64,000 nucleotides of DNA, from contig NZ_BBIU01000006.1 in assembly GCF_000730645.1 (NCBI RefSeq), forward strand, positions 232,001-296,000, read 5' to 3'. Origin of the DNA: Pseudomonas parafulva NBRC 16636 = DSM 17004. Its GTDB lineage: Bacteria; Pseudomonadota; Gammaproteobacteria; Pseudomonadales; Pseudomonadaceae. The position numbers and the translations under genes are program-made. Under the pieces are notes generated by a model. It had not been told where the DNA came from, did no database searches, and saw nothing but the letters and a program-made list of their open reading frames with translations. Of this stretch, positions 8,907-17,893 are shown piece by piece; the first letter of the stretch is position 1; each line of letters starts with the position of its first letter.

Positions 8907-10547
8907 ATGAATTGGTTCTACGACGCCCGATTAGCAATCAAGCTGTACCTCGCCTTCGCGCTTTGCGCATTGATCACCTTGATTGTAGGAGTTGTCGGTA
9001 GCCAAGGAATCGGCTCGTTGTCTTCGAGTTTGCAACTCGTGTTCTCCAATAACCTGGTGTCGGTGGCCAAAACTGCCGAAACCCGCTCCAGTGCAATTGC
9101 GCAGAGTCGTGATCTTTATCGCTTCCTGGCGGCAACTACCACCAATGCGCCGCAAGAGGAACGCAGTGCCATTCTCGCCTCCATGAAAGAGAATCGCCTG
9201 GCGAGCGAAAAAGCCTTCGCTGTTTATCGTGCAACGCCCTTGGCTGATGACGAGCGTGCGGCCGGCGACAAGATGGAAAAGGACTGGCCCGCCTACCAAG
9301 CGGTCGTCGACCGGACCGTGGCGACCATCCAGAGCGGCGACCTTGCAGCTGCCAGGCAACTGATGGCCGGCGAGTTGCACCAGGCCTTCCGTACCGTGAT
9401 CGACGAACTGACCATCATGGTCGAATCCAACAACCGCCAGATCGGTGAGGGCGCGCAGGACGCCAGGGACAGTGAGACGGCTGCCAAGCTCAACCTGTAC
9501 ATCGGCATTGGTGTCGCCTTCGTGGCTGCACTGCTGCTGGGCATGTTCATCAGCCGGGTGATCAGCAAACCGATTGCGGTGGCTGTTCGTAACGCCGAAC
9601 GCATTGCGGGCGGCGACCTCACCCAGGCGGTTGAAAGCGGCCATGCCGATGAAACCGGCCAACTGCTGACCGCGCTGGGTGGCATGCAGAACAACCTGAA
9701 AACCACAATTCAGCAGATCGCCAGTGCGGCAGACCAGTTGGCCTCCGCCGCTGAAGAACTGAATGCGGTCACCGAAGAGAGCACCCGCGGGCTGGTGCGT
9801 CAGAACGACGAGATTCAGCTGGCGGCCACTGCGGTGACCGAGATGAGCGCAGCGGTCGAGGAAGTGGCCCGTAACGCAACGTCCACCTCCGAAGCCTCTC
9901 GCCAAACCAGCCAGGAGGCGGCCAGTGGTCGTGACCAGGCCCGTGAAGCGGTGCAGGCCATTACCAGCGTCAACAGCGAAATCGGCCAGTCGACCGTGAT
10001 TGTCGACGAGCTGGCGGGCAGCGTGCGTGATATCGCCAAGGTGGTGGATGTGATCCGTGGCATCGCCGAGCAGACCAACCTGTTGGCGCTCAATGCGGCG
10101 ATCGAGGCCGCACGTGCTGGTGAACAAGGGCGTGGCTTTGCCGTGGTTGCCGACGAAGTGCGCGCACTGGCGGCGCGTACCCAGGCGTCTACCGGTGAGA
10201 TCGAAGCCATGATCACCAGTGTGCAGTCGCGTGCCGACGATGCGGTGAAGGCCATGGGCAACAGCCGCAGCCTGGCAGACAGCACCGAGGCATTGGCCAA
10301 GGCCACGGGTGAGTCGCTTGAGCGGATCGCCCAGAACATCGCCCAGATCAACGACCGCAACCTGTTGATCGCCACGGCGTCGGAAGAGCAGGCCAATGTG
10401 GCGCGAGAGGTGGACCGCAACCTGATCAACATTCAGGACCTGTCGACCCAGACCTCGGCAGGGGCCAACCAGACCAACGCTTCCAGTCAGGAACTGTCGC
10501 GTCTGGCCATTTCGTTCAATACCCTGGTCAACACCTTCAAAATGTGA
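8907..10547 (+). CDS. Methyl-accepting chemotaxis protein, 4-helix-bundle sensor
   Basis: A 546-residue transmembrane chemoreceptor from the ATG at 8907 ([17 protein letters not shown]). Membrane helix 1 is about 10-32. A periplasmic four-helix bundle sensor occupies about 33-188 ([20 protein letters not shown]). Membrane helix 2 is about 191-213 ([17 protein letters not shown]). A HAMP domain follows ([20 protein letters not shown]), then a full-length signalling hairpin with tip [20 protein letters not shown]. There is no C-terminal CheR/CheB tether pentapeptide. It sends signals to CheA/CheW; the ligand is unknown. Confidence 0.92.
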   Translation: MNWFYDARLAIKLYLAFALCALITLIVGVVGSQGIGSLSSSLQLVFSNNLVSVAKTAETRSSAIAQSRDLYRFLAATTTNAPQEERSAILASMKENRLASEKAFAVYRATPLADDERAAGDKMEKDWPAYQAVVDRTVATIQSGDLAAARQLMAGELHQAFRTVIDELTIMVESNNRQIGEGAQDARDSETAAKLNLYIGIGVAFVAALLLGMFISRVISKPIAVAVRNAERIAGGDLTQAVESGHADETGQLLTALGGMQNNLKTTIQQIASAADQLASAAEELNAVTEESTRGLVRQNDEIQLAATAVTEMSAAVEEVARNATSTSEASRQTSQEAASGRDQAREAVQAITSVNSEIGQSTVIVDELAGSVRDIAKVVDVIRGIAEQTNLLALNAAIEAARAGEQGRGFAVVADEVRALAARTQASTGEIEAMITSVQSRADDAVKAMGNSRSLADSTEALAKATGESLERIAQNIAQINDRNLLIATASEEQANVAREVDRNLINIQDLSTQTSAGANQTNASSQELSRLAISFNTLVNTFKM

Positions 10548-10584
10548 TGCGTGATCGGGCGGGTTGACCTGCGTTGGGGCAGGG

Positions 10585-10615
10585 CAGGCAAGGCGCAACT
10601 GAGGTGCCTTGCCTG
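10585..10615. terminator. Stem-loop between convergent genes
   Basis: CAGGCAAGGC at 10585-10594 pairs perfectly with GCCTTGCCTG at 10606-10615, between the MCP stop and the lipoprotein stop. There is no T tract, so termination is plausible but not certain. Confidence 0.5.
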
Positions 10616-10628
10616 GGCCCGCAACGGG

Positions 10629-10958
10629 TCAGTCGACCCGCACGAACACGTTCTTGTTCATTTCGCTGCCGCCAATGGCTTCCAGGCGCTTGCCGCCTTC
10701 CAGTACACGAACGTTCAGCAGGGCCATGCCGTCCTTGTTGCGGGCGGTGACCACGTCATCCTTGCGCTCCCACTCATCCACTTTCAGCTTGTTGCCATTG
10801 GCGATGATGTAGTCCTTGGAGAACTCCCAGGTTTGCTTGGGGGCTTCGAAGCCCATCACGGTGGTGGTCTGTTCGTAGGTGCCTTCGAGGGCGTCGTTGC
10901 CGCAGCCGGCCAGAACGAAAAACGGCAGGGCTGCAAGGGCGAGTTTCAGGGTACGCAT
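10629..10958 (-). CDS. Small lipoprotein
   Basis: From the ATG at 10958, with AAGGA 7 nt upstream, the product is 109 residues. The signal peptide ends in a clear lipobox LAGC (Cys19), so the mature protein is lipid-anchored. The mature part begins GNDALEGTYEQTTTVMGFEA and contains a W-E-F-S strand, followed by DEWERKDDVVTARNKDGMAL, and looks like a small beta-rich domain. No family with known function is recognised. Its start overlaps the end of the upstream GFA gene by 13 bp, suggesting co-transcription. Confidence 0.75.
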   Translation of the reverse strand: MRTLKLALAALPFFVLAGCGNDALEGTYEQTTTVMGFEAPKQTWEFSKDYIIANGNKLKVDEWERKDDVVTARNKDGMALLNVRVLEGGKRLEAIGGSEMNKNVFVRVD

Positions 10959-11377
10959 GGGATTTCCTTTTCGGGTGGTGAGTCGGGGGTGGAGGAACCT
11001 GATGGCAGGTGCCACGAGGGTGCGTTGTCGGTGTGAAGGTGTTTTTGCTTTGCGGGCTGGAACGGTGTGTCCAGGGTGCCCAGAGCGACCGAAACCCATT
11101 CGGCGAATTCACCCTCGCTGCGCGACCAGAACAGGTTTGAGCCGCAGGCTGCGCAGAACTGGCGCTGTACGGTGGCAGAAGAGGCAAAGCTGTGAATGCG
11201 GTCGGCGCCGCGCAGAATGCGCAGGTGGGTGCGGGGCACACTGCCGTAGGACGCAAATGCGGCGCCATGGGCTTTGCGGCATTGGCTGCAATGGCAGTGG
11301 CTTATCGCCTTGGGTGGGGAGAGCAGTTGGTAGCCAACCGCAGCACAAAGGCAGCTTCCCTGGAATGTGCCTGGCAT
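10946..11377 (-). CDS. GFA-family (glutathione-dependent formaldehyde-activating) protein
   Basis: A 143-residue Mss4-fold zinc protein of the GFA/CENP-V family. Zinc ligands are visible in GSCLCAAVGY (about 8-17), CHCSQCRKAHGAAF (about 28-41) and CAACGSNLFW (about 75-84). Members are related to S-(hydroxymethyl)glutathione synthase but most have unproven activity. It is adjacent to, but divergent from, the formate dehydrogenase operon; formaldehyde and formate metabolism are chemically linked, so a functional connection is possible though not shown. The last 30 residues look poorly conserved. Confidence 0.8.
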   Translation of the reverse strand: MPGTFQGSCLCAAVGYQLLSPPKAISHCHCSQCRKAHGAAFASYGSVPRTHLRILRGADRIHSFASSATVQRQFCAACGSNLFWSRSEGEFAEWVSVALGTLDTPFQPAKQKHLHTDNAPSWHLPSGSSTPDSPPEKEIPCVP

Positions 11378-11715
11378 ACGCTGTTCCGTGCGTAGGAAAC
11401 GCGACAGCTTAAACGCAGTTGTGAGTGGCGTCGAGTGTCTGGAGGCTTAAGGCTTGGCCCCCTGGACGCTGCACCCTGGTCGGCTGCCCCATCCGTCGGT
11501 TTCAGGATGCGCCTGGTCGTTCGTACGCATCCGCTTGCGCCCACAAGTGCCATGCTTTCAGGATGCCCCCGTATCAGTGTGCGTAGACACATGAACAGGG
11601 GCACGGAGGCCGCCAGTACCACGCAACCGTGACGTGGCCGGCGCGCCGCAGCAGAACACGCCGGCACCCGCCAACATAACAACAGGGGCGGGGCCGTGAT
11701 GCCGAGGTCCGCTGT
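11378..11715. other. Intergenic region between GFA gene and fds operon
   Basis: No gene is supported. It separates divergent genes and must hold the fds promoter, but no clear -35/-10 pair stands out. An 11-bp direct repeat TTTCAGGATGC is present at 11500-11510 and 11557-11567. A purine-rich element, GAGGTCC, lies just before the fdsG start. Confidence 0.5.
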
Positions 11716-12198
11716 ATGCCTGATGAACTGCTTCACCTGCCCGCCGTTGAACGTATTCTGGCACGCCACCAGGGCACCCCTGGCGCGTTGCTGCCGATCC
11801 TGCATGCCATCCAGCAGGACATCGGTTTTGTCCCCGACGCCGCCGTCGCCGAAATCGCCCATGCGCTGAACCTCAGCCAGGCCGAGGTGCGCGGGGTGAT
11901 CACCTTCTACCACGACTTCCACACCACACCGCCAGCCCGCCACACCCTGCGCCTTTGCCGCGCCGAGTCGTGCCAGAGCCGCGGTGCCGAAGCCTTGGCC
12001 GCACAATTGCGCGAGCAGTTGGCCCTGGACGACCATGGCACCAGCGCAGACGGTGCCATCAGCCTGCGCCCTGTGTACTGCCTGGGCGCATGCGCCTGTT
12101 CGCCGGCCCTGGAGCTGGACGGGCAGGTGCACGCGCGGCTCACCCCTGAGCGCCTGCGTGAGCTGGTGAACGGTTGCCGGGAGGACGCAGCATGCTGA
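11716..12198 (+). CDS. fdsG: NAD-dependent formate dehydrogenase gamma subunit
   Basis: A 160-residue NuoE-like thioredoxin-fold subunit carrying one [2Fe-2S] cluster. Cluster ligands are the two Cys in CRAESC (about residues 81-86) and the two in YCLGACAC (about 117-123). Within the cytosolic Fds complex it passes electrons from the alpha subunit towards the FMN of FdsB. First gene of fdsGBAD; its stop overlaps the fdsB start by 7 bp, indicating translational coupling. GAGG lies a short distance before the ATG. Confidence 0.9.
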   Translation: MPDELLHLPAVERILARHQGTPGALLPILHAIQQDIGFVPDAAVAEIAHALNLSQAEVRGVITFYHDFHTTPPARHTLRLCRAESCQSRGAEALAAQLREQLALDDHGTSADGAISLRPVYCLGACACSPALELDGQVHARLTPERLRELVNGCREDAAC

Positions 12199-13751
12199 CG
12201 GTGTACGTACCTTGTGATTCGGTAGCCCGTGCTGTGGGGGCCGACCAGGTGGTCGATGCGCTGCAGCGCGAGGCCCTGCAGCGGCAGTTGCCGCTCGATG
12301 TGCAACGCACCAGCGCCCGCGGCCTGTACTGGCTGGAGCCCTTGGTTGAGTGTGACAGTGTGCAGGGCCGCGTCGGCTTTGGCCCGGTGACCCCGCAGGA
12401 TGTGCCGTCGTTGTTCGACGCACTGCTTGGCGAGGCGGTTGGCCATGCGCTGGCACTCGGCCCGGTGGAAGCCATCCCCTACCTGAAAACCCAGCAACGC
12501 CTGTTGTTCGCCCGCGCTGGCATTACCCGGCCACTGTCGGTGGAGGATTACCGCGCCCATGGCGGCTTTGCCGGCCTGGAAGCGGCGGTAGCGATGAAGG
12601 GCGATGACGTGGTCGCCAGCGTGCTCGACTCGGGCCTGCGCGGCCGCGGTGGCGCTGCGTTCCCGGCAGGCATCAAGTGGCGTACCGTGCGGGGCGCTAC
12701 CGGTGGGCAGAAGTATGTGGTGTGCAATGCCGACGAGGGCGACTCCGGCACCTTTGCCGACCGCATGCTGATGGAAGGCGACCCCTTCCTGCTGATCGAA
12801 GGCATGATCATCGCAGGCCTGGCCGTGGGCGCCGACAGGGGCTACATCTACGTGCGTTCCGAATACCCCGATGCCATCAGGACCCTGAACCAGGCGTTCG
12901 TGGTCGCGCGGGAGGCGGGCTACCTGGGTGCCAACGTCGCCGGCAGTGGCAAGGCCTTCGAGCTGGAGGTGCGGGTAGGCGCCGGTGCGTACATCTGCGG
13001 GGAAGAAACCGCGCTGCTCGAATCCATAGAAGGCAAGCGCGGCATTGTGCGTGCCAAGCCGCCGCTGCCGGCGCTCGAGGGGTTGTTCGGCCTGCCGACG
13101 CTGGTGCACAACGTGCTCACCCTGGCCTCGGTGCCGATCATCCTGGCCAAGGGCGCGGCGTTCTACCGCGACTTCGGCATGGGGCGCTCGCTGGGGACCA
13201 TGCCGTTCCAGCTGGCCGGCAATATCCGCCACGGCGGGTTGGTGGAGCGGGCCTTCGGCCTGACCCTGCGTGAGCTGGTGGAGGGTTACGGCGGCGGCAC
13301 TGCCAGCGGCCGGCCGCTGAAGGCCGCGCAGGTGGGTGGCCCGCTCGGCGCCTGGGTGCCGCCCAGCCACTTCGACACGCCGCTGGACTACGAAGCGTTC
13401 GCCGCCATGGGCGCCATGCTCGGCCACGGCGGGGTGGTGGTGGCCGACGATACCCTGAACATGGCCAGCATGGCGCGGTTTGCCCTGCAGTTCTGCGCCG
13501 AAGAGTCCTGTGGCAAGTGCACCCCGTGTCGCATCGGTTCCACCCGTGGCATGGAGGTGGTAGACCGGCTGATCGCCAGCCAGGACATCACCGACCGCCA
13601 CGACCACGCGCTGCTGCTGCGCGACCTGTGCGACACCATGCAGTACGGTTCGCTGTGCGCCATGGGCGGCATGACTGCCTACCCGGTGGCCAGCGCCCTC
13701 AAGTACTTCCCTGCCGATTTCGGGCTGACCCAAACGGAGGCCGCGCAATGA
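12192..13751 (+). CDS. fdsB: NAD-dependent formate dehydrogenase beta subunit
   Basis: A 519-residue NuoF-like diaphorase subunit. The first 110 or so residues form a thioredoxin-like domain. The FMN/NAD part has GRGGAAFPAGIKW and NADEGDSGTFADR. The C-terminus has the [4Fe-4S] motif ESCGKCTPCRIG. It reduces NAD+ with the electrons from formate oxidation. Overlaps fdsG (7 bp) and fdsA (ATGA, 4 bp). Start chosen at 12192 because the conserved N-terminus begins MLTVYVPCDSVA. Confidence 0.92.
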   Translation: MLTVYVPCDSVARAVGADQVVDALQREALQRQLPLDVQRTSARGLYWLEPLVECDSVQGRVGFGPVTPQDVPSLFDALLGEAVGHALALGPVEAIPYLKTQQRLLFARAGITRPLSVEDYRAHGGFAGLEAAVAMKGDDVVASVLDSGLRGRGGAAFPAGIKWRTVRGATGGQKYVVCNADEGDSGTFADRMLMEGDPFLLIEGMIIAGLAVGADRGYIYVRSEYPDAIRTLNQAFVVAREAGYLGANVAGSGKAFELEVRVGAGAYICGEETALLESIEGKRGIVRAKPPLPALEGLFGLPTLVHNVLTLASVPIILAKGAAFYRDFGMGRSLGTMPFQLAGNIRHGGLVERAFGLTLRELVEGYGGGTASGRPLKAAQVGGPLGAWVPPSHFDTPLDYEAFAAMGAMLGHGGVVVADDTLNMASMARFALQFCAEESCGKCTPCRIGSTRGMEVVDRLIASQDITDRHDHALLLRDLCDTMQYGSLCAMGGMTAYPVASALKYFPADFGLTQTEAAQ

Positions 13752-16618
13752 TCAACTACTTCGACCCGGAAACCGACCTGGGCACCCCAGCCCGTGACAG
13801 CGACGTGCAGGTCAGCCTGAACATCGATGGCCGTGCCATCAGTGTGCCGGCCGGTACTTCGGTGATGCGCGCCGCGGCCATGCTGGGCACCAGCATTCCC
13901 AAATTGTGCGCCACCGACAGCCTGGAGGCGTTCGGTTCGTGCCGCATGTGCATGGTGGAAATCGAAGGCATGCGCGGCTACCCGGCCTCCTGCACCACCC
14001 CGGTCAGCGAAGGCATGGTGGTGCGCACCGAGACGCCGCGCCTGGCGGGCCTGCGGCGCAATGTGATGGAGCTGTACATTTCCGACCACCCGCTGGACTG
14101 TCTGACCTGTTCGGCCAATGGCAACTGCGAGCTGCAGACCGTGGCCGGGCAGGTCGGCTTGCGCGAGGTGCGCTATGGCTACGACGGCGCCAACCACCTG
14201 GCCGAAAAGAAGGACCTTTCCAACCCGTATTTCAACTACGAGCCCAGCAAGTGCATCGTGTGCAGCCGCTGCGTGCGGGCGTGCGAGGACATCCAGGGCA
14301 CCTTTGCACTGACCATCACCGGCCGTGGGTTCGAGTCCCGGGTGGCGGCCGCCGGTGGCGATGATTTCCTCAGTTCCGAGTGCGTGTCGTGCGGTGCCTG
14401 CGTGCAGGCCTGCCCGACGGCAACCCTGACCGAAAAGAGCCTGGTGCAGCTGGGCCAGCCGGAACGCACGGTGATCACCACCTGCGCCTACTGCGGCGTG
14501 GGCTGCTCGTTCCGCGCCGAGATGAAAGGCGACCAACTGGTGCGCATGGTGCCGGACAAGAACGGCGGGGCCAACCATGGCCACGCCTGCGTGAAAGGGC
14601 GTTTTGCCTGGGGTTACGCCACCCACCCGGACCGCATCACCAAGCCCATGATCCGCAAGCGCCTGGAAGACCCGTGGCAGGAGGTGAGCTGGGAAGAAGC
14701 GGTCACCTATGCCGCCAGCGAACTGCGCCGCATCCAGCTCAAATACGGGCGTGATTCGATCGGGGGCATCACCTCCAGCCGCTGCACCAACGAAGAGGCG
14801 TACTTGGTACAGAAACTGGTGCGTACGGCGTTCGGCAACAACAACGTCGACACCTGCGCGCGGGTGTGCCATTCCCCCACCGGCTATGGCCTCAAGCAGA
14901 CCCTGGGGGAATCGGCGGGTACACAGAGCTTCGACTCGGTGATGAAGGCCGACGTGGTGCTGGTGATCGGTGCCAACCCAACCGATGCGCACCCGGTGTT
15001 CGGCTCGCAGCTCAAGCGCCGCTTGCGCCAGGGTGCCCGGCTGATCGTGATCGACCCACGGCGCATCGACCTGGTGGACTCGCCCCATGCCCGCGCCGAG
15101 TTGCACTTGCAGCTGCGCCCAGGCACCAACGTGGCCATGCTCAACGCCCTGGCCCATGTGGTGGTCACCGAAGGCCTGCTGGCCCAGCGCTTTATCGACG
15201 CCCGTTGCGAAACCGAGGACTTCGCCCGCTGGCGCGACTTTGTCAGCCTGCCGGAAAACGCCCCCGAGGTACTGGGCCCGGTCTGTGGCGTACCCGCCGC
15301 AGAGATCCGCGCGGCGGCCCGGTTGTACGCCACCGGCGGCAACGCGGCCATCTACTATGGCCTGGGGGTGACCGAGCACAGCCAGGGCAGCACGGCGGTG
15401 ATGGGGATCGCCAACCTGGCCATGGCCACCGGCAACATCGGCCGCGAAGGGGTAGGGGTGAACCCGCTGCGCGGGCAGAACAACGTGCAGGGTTCGTGCG
15501 ACATGGGCTCGTTCCCCCATGAGCTGCCCGGGTACCGGCATATTTCCAACGAGAGCGTGCGCGCCGAGTTCGAACAGGCCTGGGGCGTGACCCTGCAGCC
15601 CGACCCGGGCCTGCGTATCCCGAACATGTTCGAAGCCGCATTGGACGGTAGTTTCAAAGCGCTGTACTGCCAGGGCGAAGACATTGCCCAGAGTGACCCG
15701 AATACCCAGCACGTGACCGCAGCCTTGCTGGCCATGGAATGCGTGGTGGTACAGGACATCTTCCTCAACGAAACCGCCAAGTTCGCCCACGTGTTCCTGC
15801 CCGGCAGCTCGTTCCTTGAGAAGGACGGTACCTTTACCAATGCCGAACGGCGTATTTCGCGGGTGCGCAAGGTGATGGAACCGTTGGCCGGCAAGGCTGA
15901 CTGGGAGGCCACCGTGGCCTTGGCCAACGCCTTGGGCTACCCGATGAACTACCGCCACCCGTCCGAGATCATGGACGAGATCGCCCGCCTGACGCCGTCG
16001 TTCCACCGTGTGAGCTACGCCGAGATCGAACGCCACGGCAGCTTGCAGTGGCCCTGCAACGATGCCGCGCCCGATGGCACGCCGACCATGCACATCGACC
16101 AGTTTGTGCGCGGCAAGGGCCGGTTCATGCTCACCGGGTACGTGCCTACCGACGAGAAGGTCAACGGGCGCTACCCGTTGCTGCTGACCACTGGGCGCAT
16201 CCTTAGCCAGTACAACGTGGGCGCGCAGACGCGGCGCACCGGCAACGTGGCCTGGCACGACGCCGACCGCCTGGAGATCCACCCCACCGATGCCGAGAGC
16301 CGGGGTATCCAGGACGGTGACTGGGTGGGCATCGGCAGCCGGGCCGGGCAAACGGTGCTGCGCGCCCGTGTGAGCGGGCGGGTAGCGCCGGGGGTGGTGT
16401 ACACCACGTTCCATTTCCCCGAATCTGGGGCCAACGTGATCACCACCGACAACTCCGACTGGGCCACCAACTGCCCTGAATACAAGGTCACGGCGGTGGA
16501 AGTGGTGAAGGTGTTCCAACCGTCGCAGTGGCAGAAGCGTTATCAGGACTTCAGTGACGAACAGCGGCGCCTGCTGCAGGAGCGCCGCAAAGCGGAGAAA
16601 GCCGAGGTGCGCCAATGA
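13748..16618 (+). CDS. fdsA: NAD-dependent formate dehydrogenase alpha (molybdopterin) subunit
   Basis: A 956-residue catalytic subunit. The N-terminus is a NuoG-like [2Fe-2S] ferredoxin (FGSCRMCMVEIEG; SCTTPV), then a His-Cys3 region (CLTCSANGNCELQ) and two [4Fe-4S] ferredoxin motifs (CIVCSRCVRACEDIQG; CVSCGACVQACPT). A further [4Fe-4S] site, TCAYCGVGC, opens the molybdenum domain. The Mo-ligating Cys is in ARVCHSPTGYG (Cys374). The C-terminal molybdopterin-dinucleotide domain has TGRILSQYNVGAQTRR. It oxidises formate to CO2 at bis-MGD. The fdsD start overlaps its stop by 4 bp. Confidence 0.94.
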   Translation: MINYFDPETDLGTPARDSDVQVSLNIDGRAISVPAGTSVMRAAAMLGTSIPKLCATDSLEAFGSCRMCMVEIEGMRGYPASCTTPVSEGMVVRTETPRLAGLRRNVMELYISDHPLDCLTCSANGNCELQTVAGQVGLREVRYGYDGANHLAEKKDLSNPYFNYEPSKCIVCSRCVRACEDIQGTFALTITGRGFESRVAAAGGDDFLSSECVSCGACVQACPTATLTEKSLVQLGQPERTVITTCAYCGVGCSFRAEMKGDQLVRMVPDKNGGANHGHACVKGRFAWGYATHPDRITKPMIRKRLEDPWQEVSWEEAVTYAASELRRIQLKYGRDSIGGITSSRCTNEEAYLVQKLVRTAFGNNNVDTCARVCHSPTGYGLKQTLGESAGTQSFDSVMKADVVLVIGANPTDAHPVFGSQLKRRLRQGARLIVIDPRRIDLVDSPHARAELHLQLRPGTNVAMLNALAHVVVTEGLLAQRFIDARCETEDFARWRDFVSLPENAPEVLGPVCGVPAAEIRAAARLYATGGNAAIYYGLGVTEHSQGSTAVMGIANLAMATGNIGREGVGVNPLRGQNNVQGSCDMGSFPHELPGYRHISNESVRAEFEQAWGVTLQPDPGLRIPNMFEAALDGSFKALYCQGEDIAQSDPNTQHVTAALLAMECVVVQDIFLNETAKFAHVFLPGSSFLEKDGTFTNAERRISRVRKVMEPLAGKADWEATVALANALGYPMNYRHPSEIMDEIARLTPSFHRVSYAEIERHGSLQWPCNDAAPDGTPTMHIDQFVRGKGRFMLTGYVPTDEKVNGRYPLLLTTGRILSQYNVGAQTRRTGNVAWHDADRLEIHPTDAESRGIQDGDWVGIGSRAGQTVLRARVSGRVAPGVVYTTFHFPESGANVITTDNSDWATNCPEYKVTAVEVVKVFQPSQWQKRYQDFSDEQRRLLQERRKAEKAEVRQ

Positions 16619-16818
16619 GCAATGACAGCCTGGTGAAGATGGCCAACCAGATTGCCCATTATTTCGACAGCGAACCTAACCGGGCGCTGGCCGTGCAAGG
16701 GGTACGCCAGCACCTGCACAGCTTCTGGACACCGTCGATGCGCAGGCAATTGCTGGCGTGGATCGACGAACATGCCGGGGAGGGGCTGGACCCGAAGGTG
16801 AAGGAGGCGTTGGGCTGA
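16615..16818 (+). CDS. fdsD: Formate dehydrogenase delta subunit
   Basis: A 67-residue protein (MSNDSLVKMANQIAHYF...) of the FdsD family, which is needed for cofactor insertion or stability in related Fds enzymes. It contains VKMANQIAHYFDSEP and a W-T-P-S-M-R motif. Translation is coupled to fdsA. fdsC (an FdhD-like sulfur carrier) is not in the operon and must be supplied from elsewhere. Confidence 0.9.
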   Translation: MSNDSLVKMANQIAHYFDSEPNRALAVQGVRQHLHSFWTPSMRRQLLAWIDEHAGEGLDPKVKEALG

Positions 16819-16827
16819 AACCGGTCA

Positions 16828-16863
16828 GTGGGCTGCCTCCAGTAACGCACGGAGGCAGCCCAC
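16828..16863. terminator. Bidirectional stem-loop between fdsD and usp
   Basis: GTGGGCTGCCTCC (16828-16840) pairs perfectly with GGAGGCAGCCCAC (16851-16863), 13 bp with a 10-base loop. It sits between convergent stop codons. No long T tract is present. Confidence 0.75.
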
Positions 16864-16872
16864 ACCGTCCAG

Positions 16873-17739
16873 TTATGCTGAGCGTGCCAGTTGCGCCAGG
16901 TGCGCGCTGGCTTCCTCGCTCTTGAGCACCAGTACATCGCTTTCCAGCGTATCCAGCACCACCTCCGATGTATTGCCGATCAAAGCGCCATTGATACCCG
17001 TTCGGCACACCGTACCGATCACCGTCACCACGGCGTCGAGCTTTTTCTGCACGTGGGGTATCAGCACGTCCGCTGGCCCTTCGGCCACATGCAGACGGTC
17101 CTCGCTGATGTCATATTCAGCCTGGAAGGCCTTGCACGCATCCCGGTAACGCTGCTCGATGGTTTCGCTCAGCTGGAAGGCCGGGTCGGCCGCGGAGAGC
17201 ATCGGCGACGGGTGGGCACTGATGACGTGCAGCTCGCCCTTTGCCAGCGCCGCAATGTCATAGCCGTGGTCGACAATGGCGGCATGCAGCCGCCGGTGGT
17301 GGTCATCCTGGTTGCCGACGTCCACCGCTGCCAGGATCTTGCCCTCGGTCCACGGCCGCTCGCTTTTCACCATCAGCACCGCGCAGGGGCAGTGGCGCAA
17401 CAGCTTCCAGTCGGTGGGGGTGAGCAGGGCGCGCTTGAGCGGGTTGTCGGGTCGGTGCTCCTTGATCACCAGCTCGCAGCCCTCGGCTTGCTGCACATGA
17501 ATGATGGTGTCATGCAGCGTGCCGCGCCAGGCCTCCTCGTGGGTAACGTTGTCGTACCCGTCATCGTGCAGCTGGCTGCTCAGCAGGCTCAGCACCGCGC
17601 TGTGTTCGTGGCGCTTGTCGCACATCAGCAGGTGCAGGCGCGCACCCGTGACGCTGGCGATCAGTTTGGCCCGGGTCAAAGCCCGGCTGTGGGCGTGCTC
17701 AGGGTCGAGCACGACGAGAATGCTGCGGACGGCTTGCAT
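16873..17739 (-). CDS. Tandem universal stress protein (UspE-like)
   Basis: A 288-residue protein with two Usp domains: residues 1-125 (SILVVLDPEHAHSRALTRAK; CPCAVLMVK) and about 130-283 (KILAAVDVGNQDDHHRRLHA; VVTVIGTVCRTGINGALIGN; DVLVLKSEE). The second has the G-x2-G-x9-G-like nucleotide loop GTVCRTGINGALIGNTSE. A good AAGGGAG ribosome binding site is 8 nt before the ATG. Just upstream is an Anr-type box at activating distance, so induction at low oxygen is expected, as known for several Pseudomonas Usp genes. Confidence 0.9.
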   Translation of the reverse strand: MQAVRSILVVLDPEHAHSRALTRAKLIASVTGARLHLLMCDKRHEHSAVLSLLSSQLHDDGYDNVTHEEAWRGTLHDTIIHVQQAEGCELVIKEHRPDNPLKRALLTPTDWKLLRHCPCAVLMVKSERPWTEGKILAAVDVGNQDDHHRRLHAAIVDHGYDIAALAKGELHVISAHPSPMLSAADPAFQLSETIEQRYRDACKAFQAEYDISEDRLHVAEGPADVLIPHVQKKLDAVVTVIGTVCRTGINGALIGNTSEVVLDTLESDVLVLKSEEASAHLAQLARSA

Positions 17740-17777
17740 GGGCGTAGACTCCCTTCGAGATTGGCAACCGGTGCCTG

Positions 17778-17820
17778 ACTATAGTCGGCGCTTGCCCCGC
17801 GGGCGCTTGACGTATATCAA
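17778..17820 (-). promoter_or_regulatory. Anr-type box and -10 element of usp promoter
   Basis: TTGACGTATATCAA (17807-17820) matches TTGAT-N4-ATCAA at 9 of 10 positions. On the minus strand TATAGT (17783 down to 17778) forms a -10 box, putting transcription start near 17771 and the box centre at about -42, the class II FNR/Anr position. Confidence 0.7.
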
Positions 17821-17893
17821 GCATAGCCACTGACGCAGGCCGCCGCCGCCGCTATAATCGCCGGCCCTGCCTGTTCTCTGTGGTTGCCCGCTC

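Noticed and set aside
8931..10598. 555-residue antisense open frame opposite the chemoreceptor
   Set aside because: Rich in Gly, His and Gln from reverse-complemented MCP repeats; no start context.
13679..16615. Very long (978-residue) open frame on the strand opposite fdsA
   Set aside because: It is the mirror of a high-GC coding gene in the antisense frame, has His/Gly/Ala/Val-biased composition and no domain pattern; fdsA on the plus strand is unambiguous.
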